Shown here: one piece after another, positions 29,301 to 38,760 of the stretch
Position numbering within the stretch: position 1 is the first letter of the stretch
Layout of the letters: every line of letters begins with the position of its first letter
DNA from: Phyllobacterium calauticae
Lineage (GTDB): Bacteria; Pseudomonadota; Alphaproteobacteria; Rhizobiales; Rhizobiaceae
Reading direction: 5' to 3'
Length of the DNA: 64,000 bases
Assembly: GCF_019991125.1 (NCBI RefSeq)
Contig: NZ_JAGENB010000002.1
Span: forward strand, 434,001-498,000
Notes under the pieces: model-generated
Seen by the model: the letters and a program-made list of their open reading frames with translations, nothing else
Told to the model about the DNA's origin: nothing
Databases searched by the model: none
Made by a program: the position numbers and the translations under genes

Positions 29301-32283
29301 GCATCCGGCTCCCCTCTGGATCAAACATGTGGTGACTGACGATCTCGACCGCGCCGTGCTTGCCGCGCAGAAGGTCCGTCGCATAGGCGCGGTTGCCGAT
29401 CATCGACGTGCCGTGCTTGACCAGCGCCAGCGCGATGTATTTGCCGAGCGCCGGGGAATAGCAGGCGGCGGTGACGTGGCCAAAGCTGTCGGCAGGTTCG
29501 CGCGGCGCCGCATCGCTGACGATATGGCTGCCGCCATTGATCGACTGGTTGTCGAGCGAGATCAGCCCGACGAGTGACAGGCGGTTTTCATCGTTCAATC
29601 CCGCGCGGTCCTTCATGCCGGAGCCGATATAGGGCTTCTTTTTCGACAGCATCCAGTCGAGATGCAGGTCGTGCGCGGTGGTCCGGCCATCGATTTCGGC
29701 GCCGGTGACGTGGCCCTTCTCGATACGCAACGTGCCAAGCGCTTCCAGCCCGTAGGGCATGATGTCAAAGGGCTTGCCCGCTTCGAGCAGCGCTTCCCAG
29801 ACCTGCGTGCCATAGCCGGCGCCGCAATAGACTTCATAGGCCAGCTCGCCCGAGAAGGAGAGGCGGCAGATCATGACCGGCACATCGCCGATAAAGCCGT
29901 GCACGATGCCCATGAACGGCAGGGTTGCATTGTCGACGCCGGTTCCCGTGACGCAGGCTTCCAGAACAGCCCGGGCTTTCGGGCCCGACACGGCCGTCCC
30001 GGCCCAGACATCGGTGACCGAGGTCAGGTGCACGCGCAGGTCCGGCCAGACGCAATCCAGATAGAATTCCAGATGCTGCATGACATTTCCGGCATTGGCC
30101 GTTGTGGTCGTCATCAGGAACTGTGTTTCACTGAGGCGCCACGTGGTGCCGTCATCATAGACAATGCCGTCCTCGCGCAGCATCAGGCCGTAGCGCGCCT
30201 TGCCGACCGGCAGCGTGGAAAACATGTTGGTGTAGACACGGTCGAGAAATTCGCCCGCATCGGGACCCTGAATGTCGATCTTGCCAAGGGTCGAAACATC
30301 GACAATCCCGACGCTCTGGCGCACCGCGCGCGCTTCACGCACATAGGCCTGCTCGACCGTCTCGCCGTGGCTGCCATAGATCATCGGGCGGTGCCACAGG
30401 CCGGCTTCATAGGTCCTGGCGCTGTTGGCGAGATGCCAGTCATGCATCGGGGTCAGCCGGTGCGGCCGCAGGTCGCCATAGCGTTCGCCGGCGATAGCAC
30501 CGAAGGATACCGGCGTGAAGGGCGGGCGGAAGCGGGTGGTGCCTGCCTCCGGAATGGTGATACCGCGCACATCGGCCATGATGGCAAGGCCGGGAATATT
30601 CGATGTCTTGCCCTGATCTGTCGCCATGCCGAGCGTGGTGTAGCGCTTCAGGTGCTCGACCGAATGGAAGCCCTCGCGGTAGGCGAGGCGGATATCGTCG
30701 GCGGTGACATCGTGCTGGAAGTCGACGAATGCCTTTTGCGATTTGGCCGCCGGCTCGATTTCAAACACGGGGGCGGGCGATGCATCGAACATCGGGGCAT
30801 CGACCGCAGGCAGCTTCGGCTTGGTCTTGGAGGAGGTGCCCTTGGTCGCGCCATCGGAGAACACGCTGACCGTATCCATGTACCCCGCTGCGGATCCTGC
30901 CGTCACCCAGTTCTGGTTGGCCTCCGGCGGCAGGAAGGCCTGCAAATCCTCGTCCCACTCCGGCTTGCCGCCCGCCTGGCTGGCGAGGTGGATCGCCGGG
31001 GACCAGCCGCCGGATACGCCGAGGCAATCGGTCTTGATTTCCCGCGCCGCGCCGGAGACATGGCCGGTCTGCGCATTGAAATGCTGCACGGTAATGGAGC
31101 TGAGCGTCTTGCCCGCATGGGTGCCGGTGACGGCGTGGCCGAGGACCAGTTCCGCCCCCGCCGCCGAGGCAATCTCGATGCAGGCGCCGGATACATCCGC
31201 GCGCACATCGACGATGGCAACGATATTGACGCCCGCCTGCGCCATGGCGCGGGCTGCCTCATAGGCGCTGTCATTGTTGGTGAACAGCGTCACATTGGTT
31301 CCCGCAGCCACACCATATTCGACCGCATAGCGCCTGACCGCATCGGCCAGCATGACGCCGGGGCAGTCATTGCCGGGGAAGACAATCGGCCGCTCGAATG
31401 CACCCGTCGCCAGAATGGTCTTGCCGGTGCGGATGACCCAATGGCGCTGGCGCGGCTGCCCCTTGGTGCGGTTCGGCTTGAAATCGGAGACATGCTCGAT
31501 GGCGGTCAGGACATTGCCGTCATAATAGCCCCAGACGGAGGTCCGGGTGAGAAAACGCACATTGGCGCGGCCCGCGAGCGCTGCCGCCTTTTCCCGCGCC
31601 CAGACTGCGGCGTTGCGTCCGTCGATCAGCTCCGCCGATGCGAGCAGCGCGCCGCCGGCAACCGGCCGTTCCTCGGCGATGATCACCTGCGCGCCGGTTT
31701 CCGCTGCGGCTTCCGCAGCCAATAGTCCAGCCGGGCCGGTGCCCACCACCAGCACGTCGCAGAAGGCGTTCATGCGCTCGTAATGGTCGGGATCGGCGGC
31801 AATGCCCGCCCTGCCGAGACCGGCGGCGCGGCGGATGAATTTTTCGAAGAACATCCAGACCTTGGTGCTGCGCAGCGGGCCGATGGCCGGGCCCATGAAG
31901 GTCTTGTAGTAGAAGCCCGCCGACAATATCGGACCGGCCAGCTGGTTGATGGCCATGACATCGTGTTCGAGCGAGGGAAAGCGGTTCTGGCTTTCGGTGA
32001 CGAGGCCGTCATGGATTTCCAGCTCCGTGGCGCGGACATTGGGTTCGCGCACATCGCCGTTGAGAACGGTGACGAGCGCATTGGGCTCGTCGCTGCCCGC
32101 AGCAAAGACGCCGCGCGGCCGGTGATATTTGAACGAGCGGCCGAACAGCGTCACGCCATTGGCGAGGAGGGCCGAGGCCAGCGTGTCGCCGGGATGGCCG
32201 CTATAGGCCTTGCCGTCGAAGGTGAACCGCACCGTCCTGGCACGGTCGATCCGTCCACCCTTGGGGAGCCGTGACGCGGTCAT
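29293..32283 (-). CDS. soxA: Sarcosine oxidase alpha subunit
   Basis: 996 residues, normal SoxA length. The N-terminus has a ferredoxin-like fold without Cys (FDGKAYSGHPGDTLASALLANG). The NAD-binding site VLVVGTGPAGLLAAEAAAE is at 178-196. The C-terminal third is a GcvT/aminomethyl-transferase domain that binds tetrahydrofolate and captures formaldehyde as methylene-THF. Sarcosine is oxidised to glycine. Start ATG at 32283, overlapping soxD by 4 bp. Confidence 0.95.
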   Translation of the reverse strand: MTASRLPKGGRIDRARTVRFTFDGKAYSGHPGDTLASALLANGVTLFGRSFKYHRPRGVFAAGSDEPNALVTVLNGDVREPNVRATELEIHDGLVTESQNRFPSLEHDVMAINQLAGPILSAGFYYKTFMGPAIGPLRSTKVWMFFEKFIRRAAGLGRAGIAADPDHYERMNAFCDVLVVGTGPAGLLAAEAAAETGAQVIIAEERPVAGGALLASAELIDGRNAAVWAREKAAALAGRANVRFLTRTSVWGYYDGNVLTAIEHVSDFKPNRTKGQPRQRHWVIRTGKTILATGAFERPIVFPGNDCPGVMLADAVRRYAVEYGVAAGTNVTLFTNNDSAYEAARAMAQAGVNIVAIVDVRADVSGACIEIASAAGAELVLGHAVTGTHAGKTLSSITVQHFNAQTGHVSGAAREIKTDCLGVSGGWSPAIHLASQAGGKPEWDEDLQAFLPPEANQNWVTAGSAAGYMDTVSVFSDGATKGTSSKTKPKLPAVDAPMFDASPAPVFEIEPAAKSQKAFVDFQHDVTADDIRLAYREGFHSVEHLKRYTTLGMATDQGKTSNIPGLAIMADVRGITIPEAGTTRFRPPFTPVSFGAIAGERYGDLRPHRLTPMHDWHLANSARTYEAGLWHRPMIYGSHGETVEQAYVREARAVRQSVGIVDVSTLGKIDIQGPDAGEFLDRVYTNMFSTLPVGKARYGLMLREDGIVYDDGTTWRLSETQFLMTTTTANAGNVMQHLEFYLDCVWPDLRVHLTSVTDVWAGTAVSGPKARAVLEACVTGTGVDNATLPFMGIVHGFIGDVPVMICRLSFSGELAYEVYCGAGYGTQVWEALLEAGKPFDIMPYGLEALGTLRIEKGHVTGAEIDGRTTAHDLHLDWMLSKKKPYIGSGMKDRAGLNDENRLSLVGLISLDNQSINGGSHIVSDAAPREPADSFGHVTAACYSPALGKYIALALVKHGTSMIGNRAYATDLLRGKHGAVEIVSHHMFDPEGSRMHG

Positions 32284-32567
32284 GGGCGATCACCGCCTTT
32301 CCCGGCGGCAACGGCATCCCGGGCAAGGCCCACGGACGAAATGACATGGGTCGCCATATCGCGCGTGACGATCAGATGCTGGCGGCAGCCGCCGCTGTGC
32401 AGCCAGAACTCACGGTGCGCGCCCATGGGATTGGCCCGCTCATACACGTAGGCGTTCCATGCGGCCTGATCGGATGAGGCCGGGTCGGGGCGCTGGCGTG
32501 TCGCGTCGCCCTGATAGGTGAATTCGATGACGTCGCGCGGGCCGCAATAGGGGCATTTGATGATCAT
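32280..32567 (-). CDS. soxD: Sarcosine oxidase delta subunit
   Basis: 95 residues from ATG at 32567. SoxD is the small zinc-binding subunit: CPYCGPRD supplies two Cys, and GGCRQH near residue 68 the remaining ligands. NPMGAHREFWLHSGGC is diagnostic. The ATGA overlap with soxA shows translational coupling. The usual upstream partner soxB is not here; the region before this gene is a divergent promoter. Confidence 0.93.
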   Translation of the reverse strand: MIIKCPYCGPRDVIEFTYQGDATRQRPDPASSDQAAWNAYVYERANPMGAHREFWLHSGGCRQHLIVTRDMATHVISSVGLARDAVAAGKGGDRP

Positions 32568-32901
32568 GGTCTTCTGGTCTCGAAAGCGAATCTGTTGCGG
32601 TTGGACGTTTGTTTCCCGATTGTGCCAGTCAATAGTGTGCATCTGTACTGGTCAAGATGAGCGCGAGGCGAAGGCGAGCAAAATTGTGACTTTGGCAAGT
32701 TTCCGGCCTGCCGCAGGTGTGACGATGCATGATTACCCCAACATTATGCTACTGTCGCATTGCTGGAATGGTCATCACGATAGCGGCGAGCACTGTCAAC
32801 AAGCCGACCAGTCGCGAGAATGAAAGCAGAAAGTGCCTTGATTGTGCCGACATGAACGGGCAAATCGACGAAGCAAACTGTTCATAAATGGATCTGAACC
32901 C
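32568..32901. other. Divergent promoter region soxD / MscS gene
   Basis: 334 bp without a supported gene; short frames here have no plausible product. It contains CCAGT (32625-32629) and ACTGG (32647-32651), a spaced inverted repeat about 60 bp before soxD. TGTCGCA (32753-32759) is the core of the word found upstream of other methylamine genes in this window. The two promoters must both lie here. Confidence 0.4.
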
Positions 32902-35448
32902 GTGATCTCATCTTTCCTTCGGCAGATTCTTCTGACGATTGCCGCCGTTCTGTTTCTGGCGGCCCCGGTGCAACTGGCTCTGGCGCAGACCCCGGCGCAA
33001 GCGCCGGCAGCCACATCGCCCGCACCAGCCCCGGCACCGGAGCCTGCGCCCGCCGCAGCGGAGCCGGCACCCGTGGCGCCAGCGCCAGCGCCTGCCCCCG
33101 CCGTCAAATCGAACATCGTCGCCGAACAGCGCCCGGCCATCGACGCGCTGAAGAAGCAGATCTCGACCTATGAACAGAAATTCAAGCAGAAGGCCGATGC
33201 CGACGCGGCGCTTGCCAATCTGCGCCTCGATCTGGAAGCGAGCGCCAAGAAACTGCTGGATATCGGCGTTTCGTTCCGGCCGCGCATCACCGAGATCAAT
33301 GCCCGCCTGGAACAGCTGGGCGCACCGCCCGCGCAGGGGCAGCCGGCCGAAGCGAAGATCGTCACGGATGAACGCACCCGCCTGACGACGGAAAAGGCGG
33401 AGATCAACGCGGTTCTCGGCGAAACCGAAGACCAGCTGCTCGAAGTCAACAAGATGATCGATGCGATCGGCGATGCCCGGCGCGAGCTTTTTGCCAATAC
33501 ATTGTCGCAGCGCGTCGACATCAACTATTCCCTCGGCAGCGAAGTCATCGAAGCCTATGGCCGGGAAATGGGCACGATGAACCAGCTCATTTCGTCCTGG
33601 TGGCGCTTCGTCATCACGTTCAAATGGCAGTCCCTGCTGGCTGCCGCCTTCTTTGCCGCGATAACCGCCCTGGTGCTTCTCATCGGCGGCCAGCGGTTGC
33701 TGGGGCATCTCTATCTGCGCGATCCGGCGGTTGAAGAGCCCTCCTATCTGAGCCGTCTGGCTGTTGCCTTCTGGTCGACCCTGATGCGGTCGCTGACCGT
33801 CGGCGTGTTTCTGGCCACGACCTACTTTTTCCTCGGCTATTTCAATGTGCTGCGCCCGGATATCGCGTCGCTGATCTACACGCTGTTTTCGGTGATCGGC
33901 ATCGTCTATTTCGTGCATGCCCTGGCCCAGGCCGTCATTTGCCCGGGCGCGCCCAACTGGCGTCTGGTGCGCGTTGCACCGCGTCCGGGCCGCATTCTCA
34001 TGGTTCTGGTCACGGCCACGGCGACGATCACGGGGCTCGATTATCTCGCCAATACGGTCAACCAGATTGCATCCTCACCCCTGTCGCTGACGGTGGCCAA
34101 GAGCCTGTTTGCAACGGTTCTGGTCGGGCTGCTGATCCTCGCCATGGCGTTTCTGAAACCCCTGGAGAACGAGGAGACCGGCGAAGCCCGGCGCTGGCCA
34201 AGGCCGCTGCGGCTGTTCCTTTATGCCATCGGCCTCATTCCGATCATCGCAGCGTTGCTGGGCTATATCGGTTTTGCCCGTTTCGTCTCGCAGCAGATCG
34301 TCATCAATGGCGCCGTGCTCGTGACGATGTATCTGGGTTTCCTCACGGCGCGCGCGGTGGCCGACGAGAATGCATTGGGCGGCACGGTGCTCGGCAGCAC
34401 GGTGCAGACGCGCTTCGGCATTGATGACTCGACACTCGATCAGCTTGGCCTGATCGCCAGCATCATCATCAATATTTTCGTGCTTCTCCTCGGCATTCCG
34501 GTGATCCTGCTGCTCTGGGGCTTCCAGTGGAGCGAGATGACCGTCTGGTTCCTCACCATAGCCACCGGTTTCCAGATCGGTTCGGTGACGATTTCGCTGG
34601 TGGCCATTGCCGTCGGGATCCTGCTGTTCGCGCTGTTCTACTTCTTCACACGCTGGTTCCAGGGCTGGCTGGATGTGCGGGTGATGGCGCGCGGCAAGCT
34701 GGATTCGGGCGTGCGCAACTCGATCCGCACGGCGGTCGGCTATCTCGGCCTCGGCATGGCCGGGCTCATCGGCATCTCGGCGGCGGGCATCAATCTCTCC
34801 AGCCTCGCGCTGGTGGCCGGCGGTCTGTCGCTCGGTATCGGTTTCGGCATGCAGGCGATCGTCTCCAACTTCGTCTCCGGCCTGATCCTGCTCGCCGAGC
34901 GTCCCTTCAAGGTCGGCGACTGGATCGAAACCAGCGGCGTCGGCGGCATTGTCAAGAAGATCAGCGTGCGCGCGACCGAGGTGGAAACCTTCCAGCGCCA
35001 GTCGATCATCATTCCCAACTCGTCCTTCATCAACGGCAATGTCGGCAACTGGACCCACCGCAACAAGCTGGGGCGCGTCGAAATTCCCATTGGCGTTTCC
35101 TACAAGGTCGATCCGCGCCGCGTGCATGCCATCCTGATGGACATTGCCCGCAGCCATCCGCTTGTCCTGAAAAATCCGGAGCCTTTCGTGCAGTTCAAGG
35201 CGCTGGGCGATTCCAGAATGGATTTCGAGATGCGGGTGCATCTGGCTGACCTGTCGAATTCCGGCACCGTGCAGAATGAAATCCGCTTTGCGCTGGTCGA
35301 TCGGTTTGCCGAGGAGGGGATCGAAATTCCGTTCCCGCAGCGCGACGTCAATATCCACCTCGATGACGCGGATGCGATCGTGCAGATGATCACCGAGCGG
35401 GTGAAGGCGGAGCTGAAAGCACCGGTGAAGAAGACGACCAAGACCTGA
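32902..35448 (+). CDS. MscS family mechanosensitive channel with DUF3772-type N-terminal domain
   Basis: 848 residues from GTG at 32902; TTG at 32842 would add 20 residues before the signal peptide. A signal peptide (RQILLTIAAVLFLAAP, cut after ALA) and a Pro/Ala-rich linker come first. A periplasmic coiled-coil domain (about 75-230) and 8-10 membrane spans follow. The MscS core is SSLALVAGGLSLGIGFGMQAIVSNFVSG-like pore helix plus beta domain (RPFKVGDWIE), near residues 630-680. It releases solutes on hypo-osmotic shock; compatible-solute genes surround it. Confidence 0.88.
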   Translation: MISSFLRQILLTIAAVLFLAAPVQLALAQTPAQAPAATSPAPAPAPEPAPAAAEPAPVAPAPAPAPAVKSNIVAEQRPAIDALKKQISTYEQKFKQKADADAALANLRLDLEASAKKLLDIGVSFRPRITEINARLEQLGAPPAQGQPAEAKIVTDERTRLTTEKAEINAVLGETEDQLLEVNKMIDAIGDARRELFANTLSQRVDINYSLGSEVIEAYGREMGTMNQLISSWWRFVITFKWQSLLAAAFFAAITALVLLIGGQRLLGHLYLRDPAVEEPSYLSRLAVAFWSTLMRSLTVGVFLATTYFFLGYFNVLRPDIASLIYTLFSVIGIVYFVHALAQAVICPGAPNWRLVRVAPRPGRILMVLVTATATITGLDYLANTVNQIASSPLSLTVAKSLFATVLVGLLILAMAFLKPLENEETGEARRWPRPLRLFLYAIGLIPIIAALLGYIGFARFVSQQIVINGAVLVTMYLGFLTARAVADENALGGTVLGSTVQTRFGIDDSTLDQLGLIASIIINIFVLLLGIPVILLLWGFQWSEMTVWFLTIATGFQIGSVTISLVAIAVGILLFALFYFFTRWFQGWLDVRVMARGKLDSGVRNSIRTAVGYLGLGMAGLIGISAAGINLSSLALVAGGLSLGIGFGMQAIVSNFVSGLILLAERPFKVGDWIETSGVGGIVKKISVRATEVETFQRQSIIIPNSSFINGNVGNWTHRNKLGRVEIPIGVSYKVDPRRVHAILMDIARSHPLVLKNPEPFVQFKALGDSRMDFEMRVHLADLSNSGTVQNEIRFALVDRFAEEGIEIPFPQRDVNIHLDDADAIVQMITERVKAELKAPVKKTTKT

Positions 35449-35506
35449 GAAGCGGTGTGCGGGGCTAGTGCCCCACTTTCGTCTAAATCACGGAAAAATA
35501 ACGGGG

Positions 35507-35540
35507 CGTTCAGTTGCCGTTCAGTTTCACCCCGTTATAA
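35507..35540 (+). promoter_or_regulatory. Direct repeats and promoter of the 87-residue periplasmic protein
   Basis: CGTTCAGTT occurs at 35507-35515 and again at 35518-35526. The 11-bp period is typical of OmpR/PhoB-type response-regulator sites. A TTATAA -10-like element follows at 35535-35540. Confidence 0.5.
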
Positions 35541-35602
35541 CTGGTGTCGAAAAGGGCCGGTTGAGCCCGAGGCAACAGGGGCGGTGGAAGCACCGGGGTG
35601 AT

Positions 35603-35866
35603 ATGAACAAGTTTGCAGTTGTCATTCTTACGAGCACTATTCTGGCCGGACCCGCATTTGCTGCCAGCCTGAAGAACAGCGACGCCAGCGCTCAGACCAT
35701 CGTCGTGACCGAAGGGTCAAGCAAGACCCAGCTGCAGGTTGCAGCCGGAGACACGGTTGAATTTTGCAGCGGCGGCTGTTTCGTCACCTTTCCCAATGGT
35801 GACCGCGAAGCCCTGACCGGTGCGGAAACCATAGAAATCAAGGGCGGCAAGGTTTCGATCAAGTAA
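35603..35866 (+). CDS. Small periplasmic protein, function unknown
   Basis: 87 residues from ATG at 35603. Signal peptide MNKFAVVILTSTILAGPAFA, then a 67-residue beta-rich domain with KNSDASAQTIVVTEGSS and two cysteines in FCSGGCFVTFPNGDRE. Similar small SSS/FCxGGC proteins are common in rhizobia but uncharacterised, so function is not assigned. Its promoter has PhoB/OmpR-type repeats and it ends in a strong terminator, so it is a monocistronic regulated gene. Confidence 0.72.
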   Translation: MNKFAVVILTSTILAGPAFAASLKNSDASAQTIVVTEGSSKTQLQVAAGDTVEFCSGGCFVTFPNGDREALTGAETIEIKGGKVSIK

Positions 35867-35894
35867 CCCGGCCACCGCCGATTGCTGAGATAAA

Positions 35895-35934
35895 GGCCCG
35901 GACTGTGCAAAACAGTTCGGGCCTGTTCGTTTTT
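35895..35934 (+). terminator. Terminator after the small periplasmic protein gene
   Basis: GGCCCGGACTGT pairs over 12 bp (one G-T) with ACAGTTCGGGCC around a GCAAA loop, followed by TGTTCGTTTTT. Confidence 0.85.
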
Positions 35935-36012
35935 AGGGTGTCGCTCCCATGCGCGCTACGCCAAGTCATTCCATTGCCTTGATCGGAAATTCGCACAAAC
36001 CGCAGCCAGTTT

Positions 36013-36048
36013 GCCGCGCGTCGCGGCATGTTTTGGCCATGTCGCAAA
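36013..36048 (+). promoter_or_regulatory. Candidate regulator sites upstream of DMGDH-like gene 1
   Basis: A perfect dyad GCCGCG-CGT-CGCGGC spans 36013-36027. GGCCATGTCGCA (36035-36046) recurs at 39791-39802 in front of the AraC regulator. TGTCGCAAA (36040-36048) recurs upstream of bmt and of the C1 operon. Two GTCGC cores here are 21 bp apart, two helical turns. Confidence 0.5.
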
Positions 36049-36138
36049 CAGGCCTTAGCAATGGACAGTGCGAACGGCATAGTGCAGAAAATGGCGCGTG
36101 CCGCCTGACCACCGATTGATATCAGAGGATAGATTGAA

Positions 36139-38655
36139 ATGAAGACCCAAGCGCGTGTAGTTGTGATCGGCGGTGGTGTGGTGGGTGTGTCGACACTCTA
36201 TCATCTGGCCAAGAAGGGCTGGAGCGATGTCGTGCTCATCGAGCGCAAGGAACTCACCTCCGGTTCGACATGGCATGCGGCCGGGCTGCTGCCGCTGTTC
36301 AACATGAGCTATTCCGTCGGCCAGATTCACAAATACTCCGTGAAATTCTATCAGGAACTGCAACAGGAAACCGGCATGAATGTCGGCTTCACCAATTGCA
36401 GCAACATCCGTCTCGCCCGCACCAAGGACCGCTGGGACGAATATATGTACTATGCCGGTGTCGCCGAGACGATCGGCGTGCCGGTCAAGCTTTTGACGCC
36501 GGAACAGGTCAAGGAAATCTGGCCGCTGGCGGAAATGGACGGCGTTCTCGGCGCCATCCAGCATCCGGAAGACGGCTATATCCAGCCGGCCGACCTGACC
36601 CAGGCGCTCGCCAAGGGCGCACGCGATCGTGGCGCAACCATCTATCGCTACACCACGGTTCTCGGCATCGAGCAGCTGCCCTCGGGCGAGTGGCTCGTCA
36701 AGACTGACAAGGGCGACATCACCGCCGAACACGTCGTCTCGGCAACCGGCAATTTTGCCCGCAAGACCGGCAAGATGGTCGGCCTCGACGTGCCGGTCAT
36801 CCCCGTAGAGCACCAGTACATCGTCACCGAGCCGCATCCGGCCATTCTCGAGCGCAAGGCCAAGGGCCTGCCGGAGATGGGCGTGCTGCGCGAGAGCGAT
36901 TCGTCCTGGTACATGCGTGAGGAAAACGGCGGCCTGCTGCTCGGACCATATGAAAAAGGCGCGCCTGTCTGCTATGTCGACGGCCCGTCCGATGCCAGCG
37001 AATACGAGCTGTTCCAGGAGGATCTCGACCGGCTCGAACCCTATATCGAAACCGCCATTGCCCGCGTTCCGGCGTTTGGCGAAGTCGGCATCAAGAAGGT
37101 CTATAACGGCGCCATCGCCTATACGCCGGATGGTTCGCCCATCATCGGACCTGCGCCGCGCCTGAAGAATTTCTGGCTCAATGAAGGCCATTCCTTCGGC
37201 GTTACCGCCGCTGGCGGCGCCGGCTGGCAGCTGGCCGAATGGATTGTCGAGGGCGAACCCTCCATCGACATGATGGGCGTCGATCCGCGCCGCTTCGGCC
37301 CCTATGCGACCGAAGGCTACCTGAAGGAAAAGAACGAGGAAGCCTATGCCGAGGTGTTCTCGGTGCACTACCCGGATGAAGAGCGCGGCGCCGCCCGCCC
37401 GCTCAAGCGTTCGCCGTCCTATGACCGCCAGAAGGCACTCGGCGCCGTGTTTGGCACCGTCTATGGCTGGGAGCGCGCCAACTGGTTCGCGCCGCAGGGC
37501 TATGGCTTCGAGGTCGCCAAGTTGGACAAGCCGGATGTGCTGCTCAACCACAACCATCCGAAGCCGGACAAGGACGGCAAGGTGAAGGAACTCTGGTCCT
37601 TCCATCGTTCGAACTACTTTGAACATGTCGGCAACGAGATCAAGAACGTCACCAGCAATGTCGGCCTGCTCGACATGTCGGCCTTCGCCAAGATGGAAGT
37701 AACAGGGCCCGGCGCGCGCGAATGGCTCGATTCCATTCTGGCAAACCGCATTCCCAAGAAGCAGGGCCGCATTGCGCTGTGCCATCTCCTGACCAAGCAG
37801 GGCGGCGTGCGCTCCGAATTCACGGTCTATGAGTGGGCGCCCGGCAAGTTCTATCTGGTATCCGCCGGTGCCTACGAGAACCATGACCATGATTATCTCG
37901 TCAAGCTGCTGCCAGCGGACGGCTCGGTAGCCCTTCGCCCGATCACGCAGATGTATGGCGTGCTGGTGCTTGCGGGCCCCAAGAGCCGCGACGTCCTGCA
38001 GAAAATCACCCGTGCGGACCTGTCCAACGAAGCCTTCCCCTGGCTGTCGGGCAAGGAAATCAGTGTTGGTACGGCAACGGCGCATGCGCTGCGTGTCAAC
38101 TTTGTCGGCGAACTCGGCTGGGAACTGCATCATCCGATCGAACAGCAGAACACCATTTATGACCTGCTGCTCGAAGCCGGTGCGGAATTCGGCATCAAGC
38201 CGTTCGGCATCCGTGCGATGACGGCGATGGCGGTGGAAAAGTCCTATCGCCTGATCCCGCGCGAACTGTCGATCGAATACAATGCTTTCGAAAGCGGCCT
38301 CGACCGTTTCGTCCATCCCAACAAGGGTGATTTCATCGGCCGTGATGCCGTTGTGAAGGCCCGCGAGGATGGCCTGAAGTGGAATTTCGTGACACTCGAA
38401 GTCCATGTGCCCGGCATGTCGGATGTGGATGCGCGCGGCAGCGAGCCGATCTACGCCAATGGCCAGCTCATCGGCCGTGCGACGCATGGTGGGTATGGCT
38501 GGCGTCTGGGCAAGAGCCTGGCGCTTGCCATGGTCAAGCCCGATTATTCGGCGCTGGGCACGCAGCTGGAGATCAAGATCCTCGGCAAGACACACAAGGC
38601 GACGGTCATTCCGGAAGCGCCGTTCGATACGGAGAACGAGCGCCTGAGAGCATAA
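36139..38655 (+). CDS. Dimethylglycine dehydrogenase-like FAD/GcvT flavoprotein 1
   Basis: 838 residues. VVVIGGGVVGVSTLYHLAKKG (7-27) binds FAD, and TSGSTWHAAGL has the His (about 46) used for covalent FAD attachment in dimethylglycine and sarcosine dehydrogenases. The C-terminal half (from about 440) is a GcvT-type folate-binding domain that accepts the C1 unit as methylene-THF. It resembles mitochondrial DMGDH along its whole length. The likely substrate is dimethylglycine or a similar N-methyl amine. It is monocistronic, ended by a good terminator, and faces the GbdR-like regulator. Confidence 0.88.
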   Translation: MKTQARVVVIGGGVVGVSTLYHLAKKGWSDVVLIERKELTSGSTWHAAGLLPLFNMSYSVGQIHKYSVKFYQELQQETGMNVGFTNCSNIRLARTKDRWDEYMYYAGVAETIGVPVKLLTPEQVKEIWPLAEMDGVLGAIQHPEDGYIQPADLTQALAKGARDRGATIYRYTTVLGIEQLPSGEWLVKTDKGDITAEHVVSATGNFARKTGKMVGLDVPVIPVEHQYIVTEPHPAILERKAKGLPEMGVLRESDSSWYMREENGGLLLGPYEKGAPVCYVDGPSDASEYELFQEDLDRLEPYIETAIARVPAFGEVGIKKVYNGAIAYTPDGSPIIGPAPRLKNFWLNEGHSFGVTAAGGAGWQLAEWIVEGEPSIDMMGVDPRRFGPYATEGYLKEKNEEAYAEVFSVHYPDEERGAARPLKRSPSYDRQKALGAVFGTVYGWERANWFAPQGYGFEVAKLDKPDVLLNHNHPKPDKDGKVKELWSFHRSNYFEHVGNEIKNVTSNVGLLDMSAFAKMEVTGPGAREWLDSILANRIPKKQGRIALCHLLTKQGGVRSEFTVYEWAPGKFYLVSAGAYENHDHDYLVKLLPADGSVALRPITQMYGVLVLAGPKSRDVLQKITRADLSNEAFPWLSGKEISVGTATAHALRVNFVGELGWELHHPIEQQNTIYDLLLEAGAEFGIKPFGIRAMTAMAVEKSYRLIPRELSIEYNAFESGLDRFVHPNKGDFIGRDAVVKAREDGLKWNFVTLEVHVPGMSDVDARGSEPIYANGQLIGRATHGGYGWRLGKSLALAMVKPDYSALGTQLEIKILGKTHKATVIPEAPFDTENERLRA

Positions 38656-38682
38656 AGCAGTTCCGCTTGCATGGAGAAATGA

Positions 38683-38713
38683 AAATGGCGCCTGAACGGG
38701 CGCCATTTCTTTT
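38683..38713 (+). terminator. Terminator after DMGDH-like gene 1
   Basis: AAATGGCGCC (38683-38692) and GGCGCCATTT (38699-38708) with a TGAACG loop, then CTTTT. Confidence 0.85.
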
Positions 38714-38760
38714 GGTTGTGCGTTGCACGCTCGGCAGAGTTGCAGTCTATCCCGACTGGC

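Noticed and set aside
29662-31725. 687-codon plus-strand frame opposite soxA
   Set aside because: Antisense shadow of soxA.
36055-38706. 883-codon minus-strand frame opposite DMGDH-like gene 1
   Set aside because: Antisense shadow; the plus-strand protein matches a known family along its full length.
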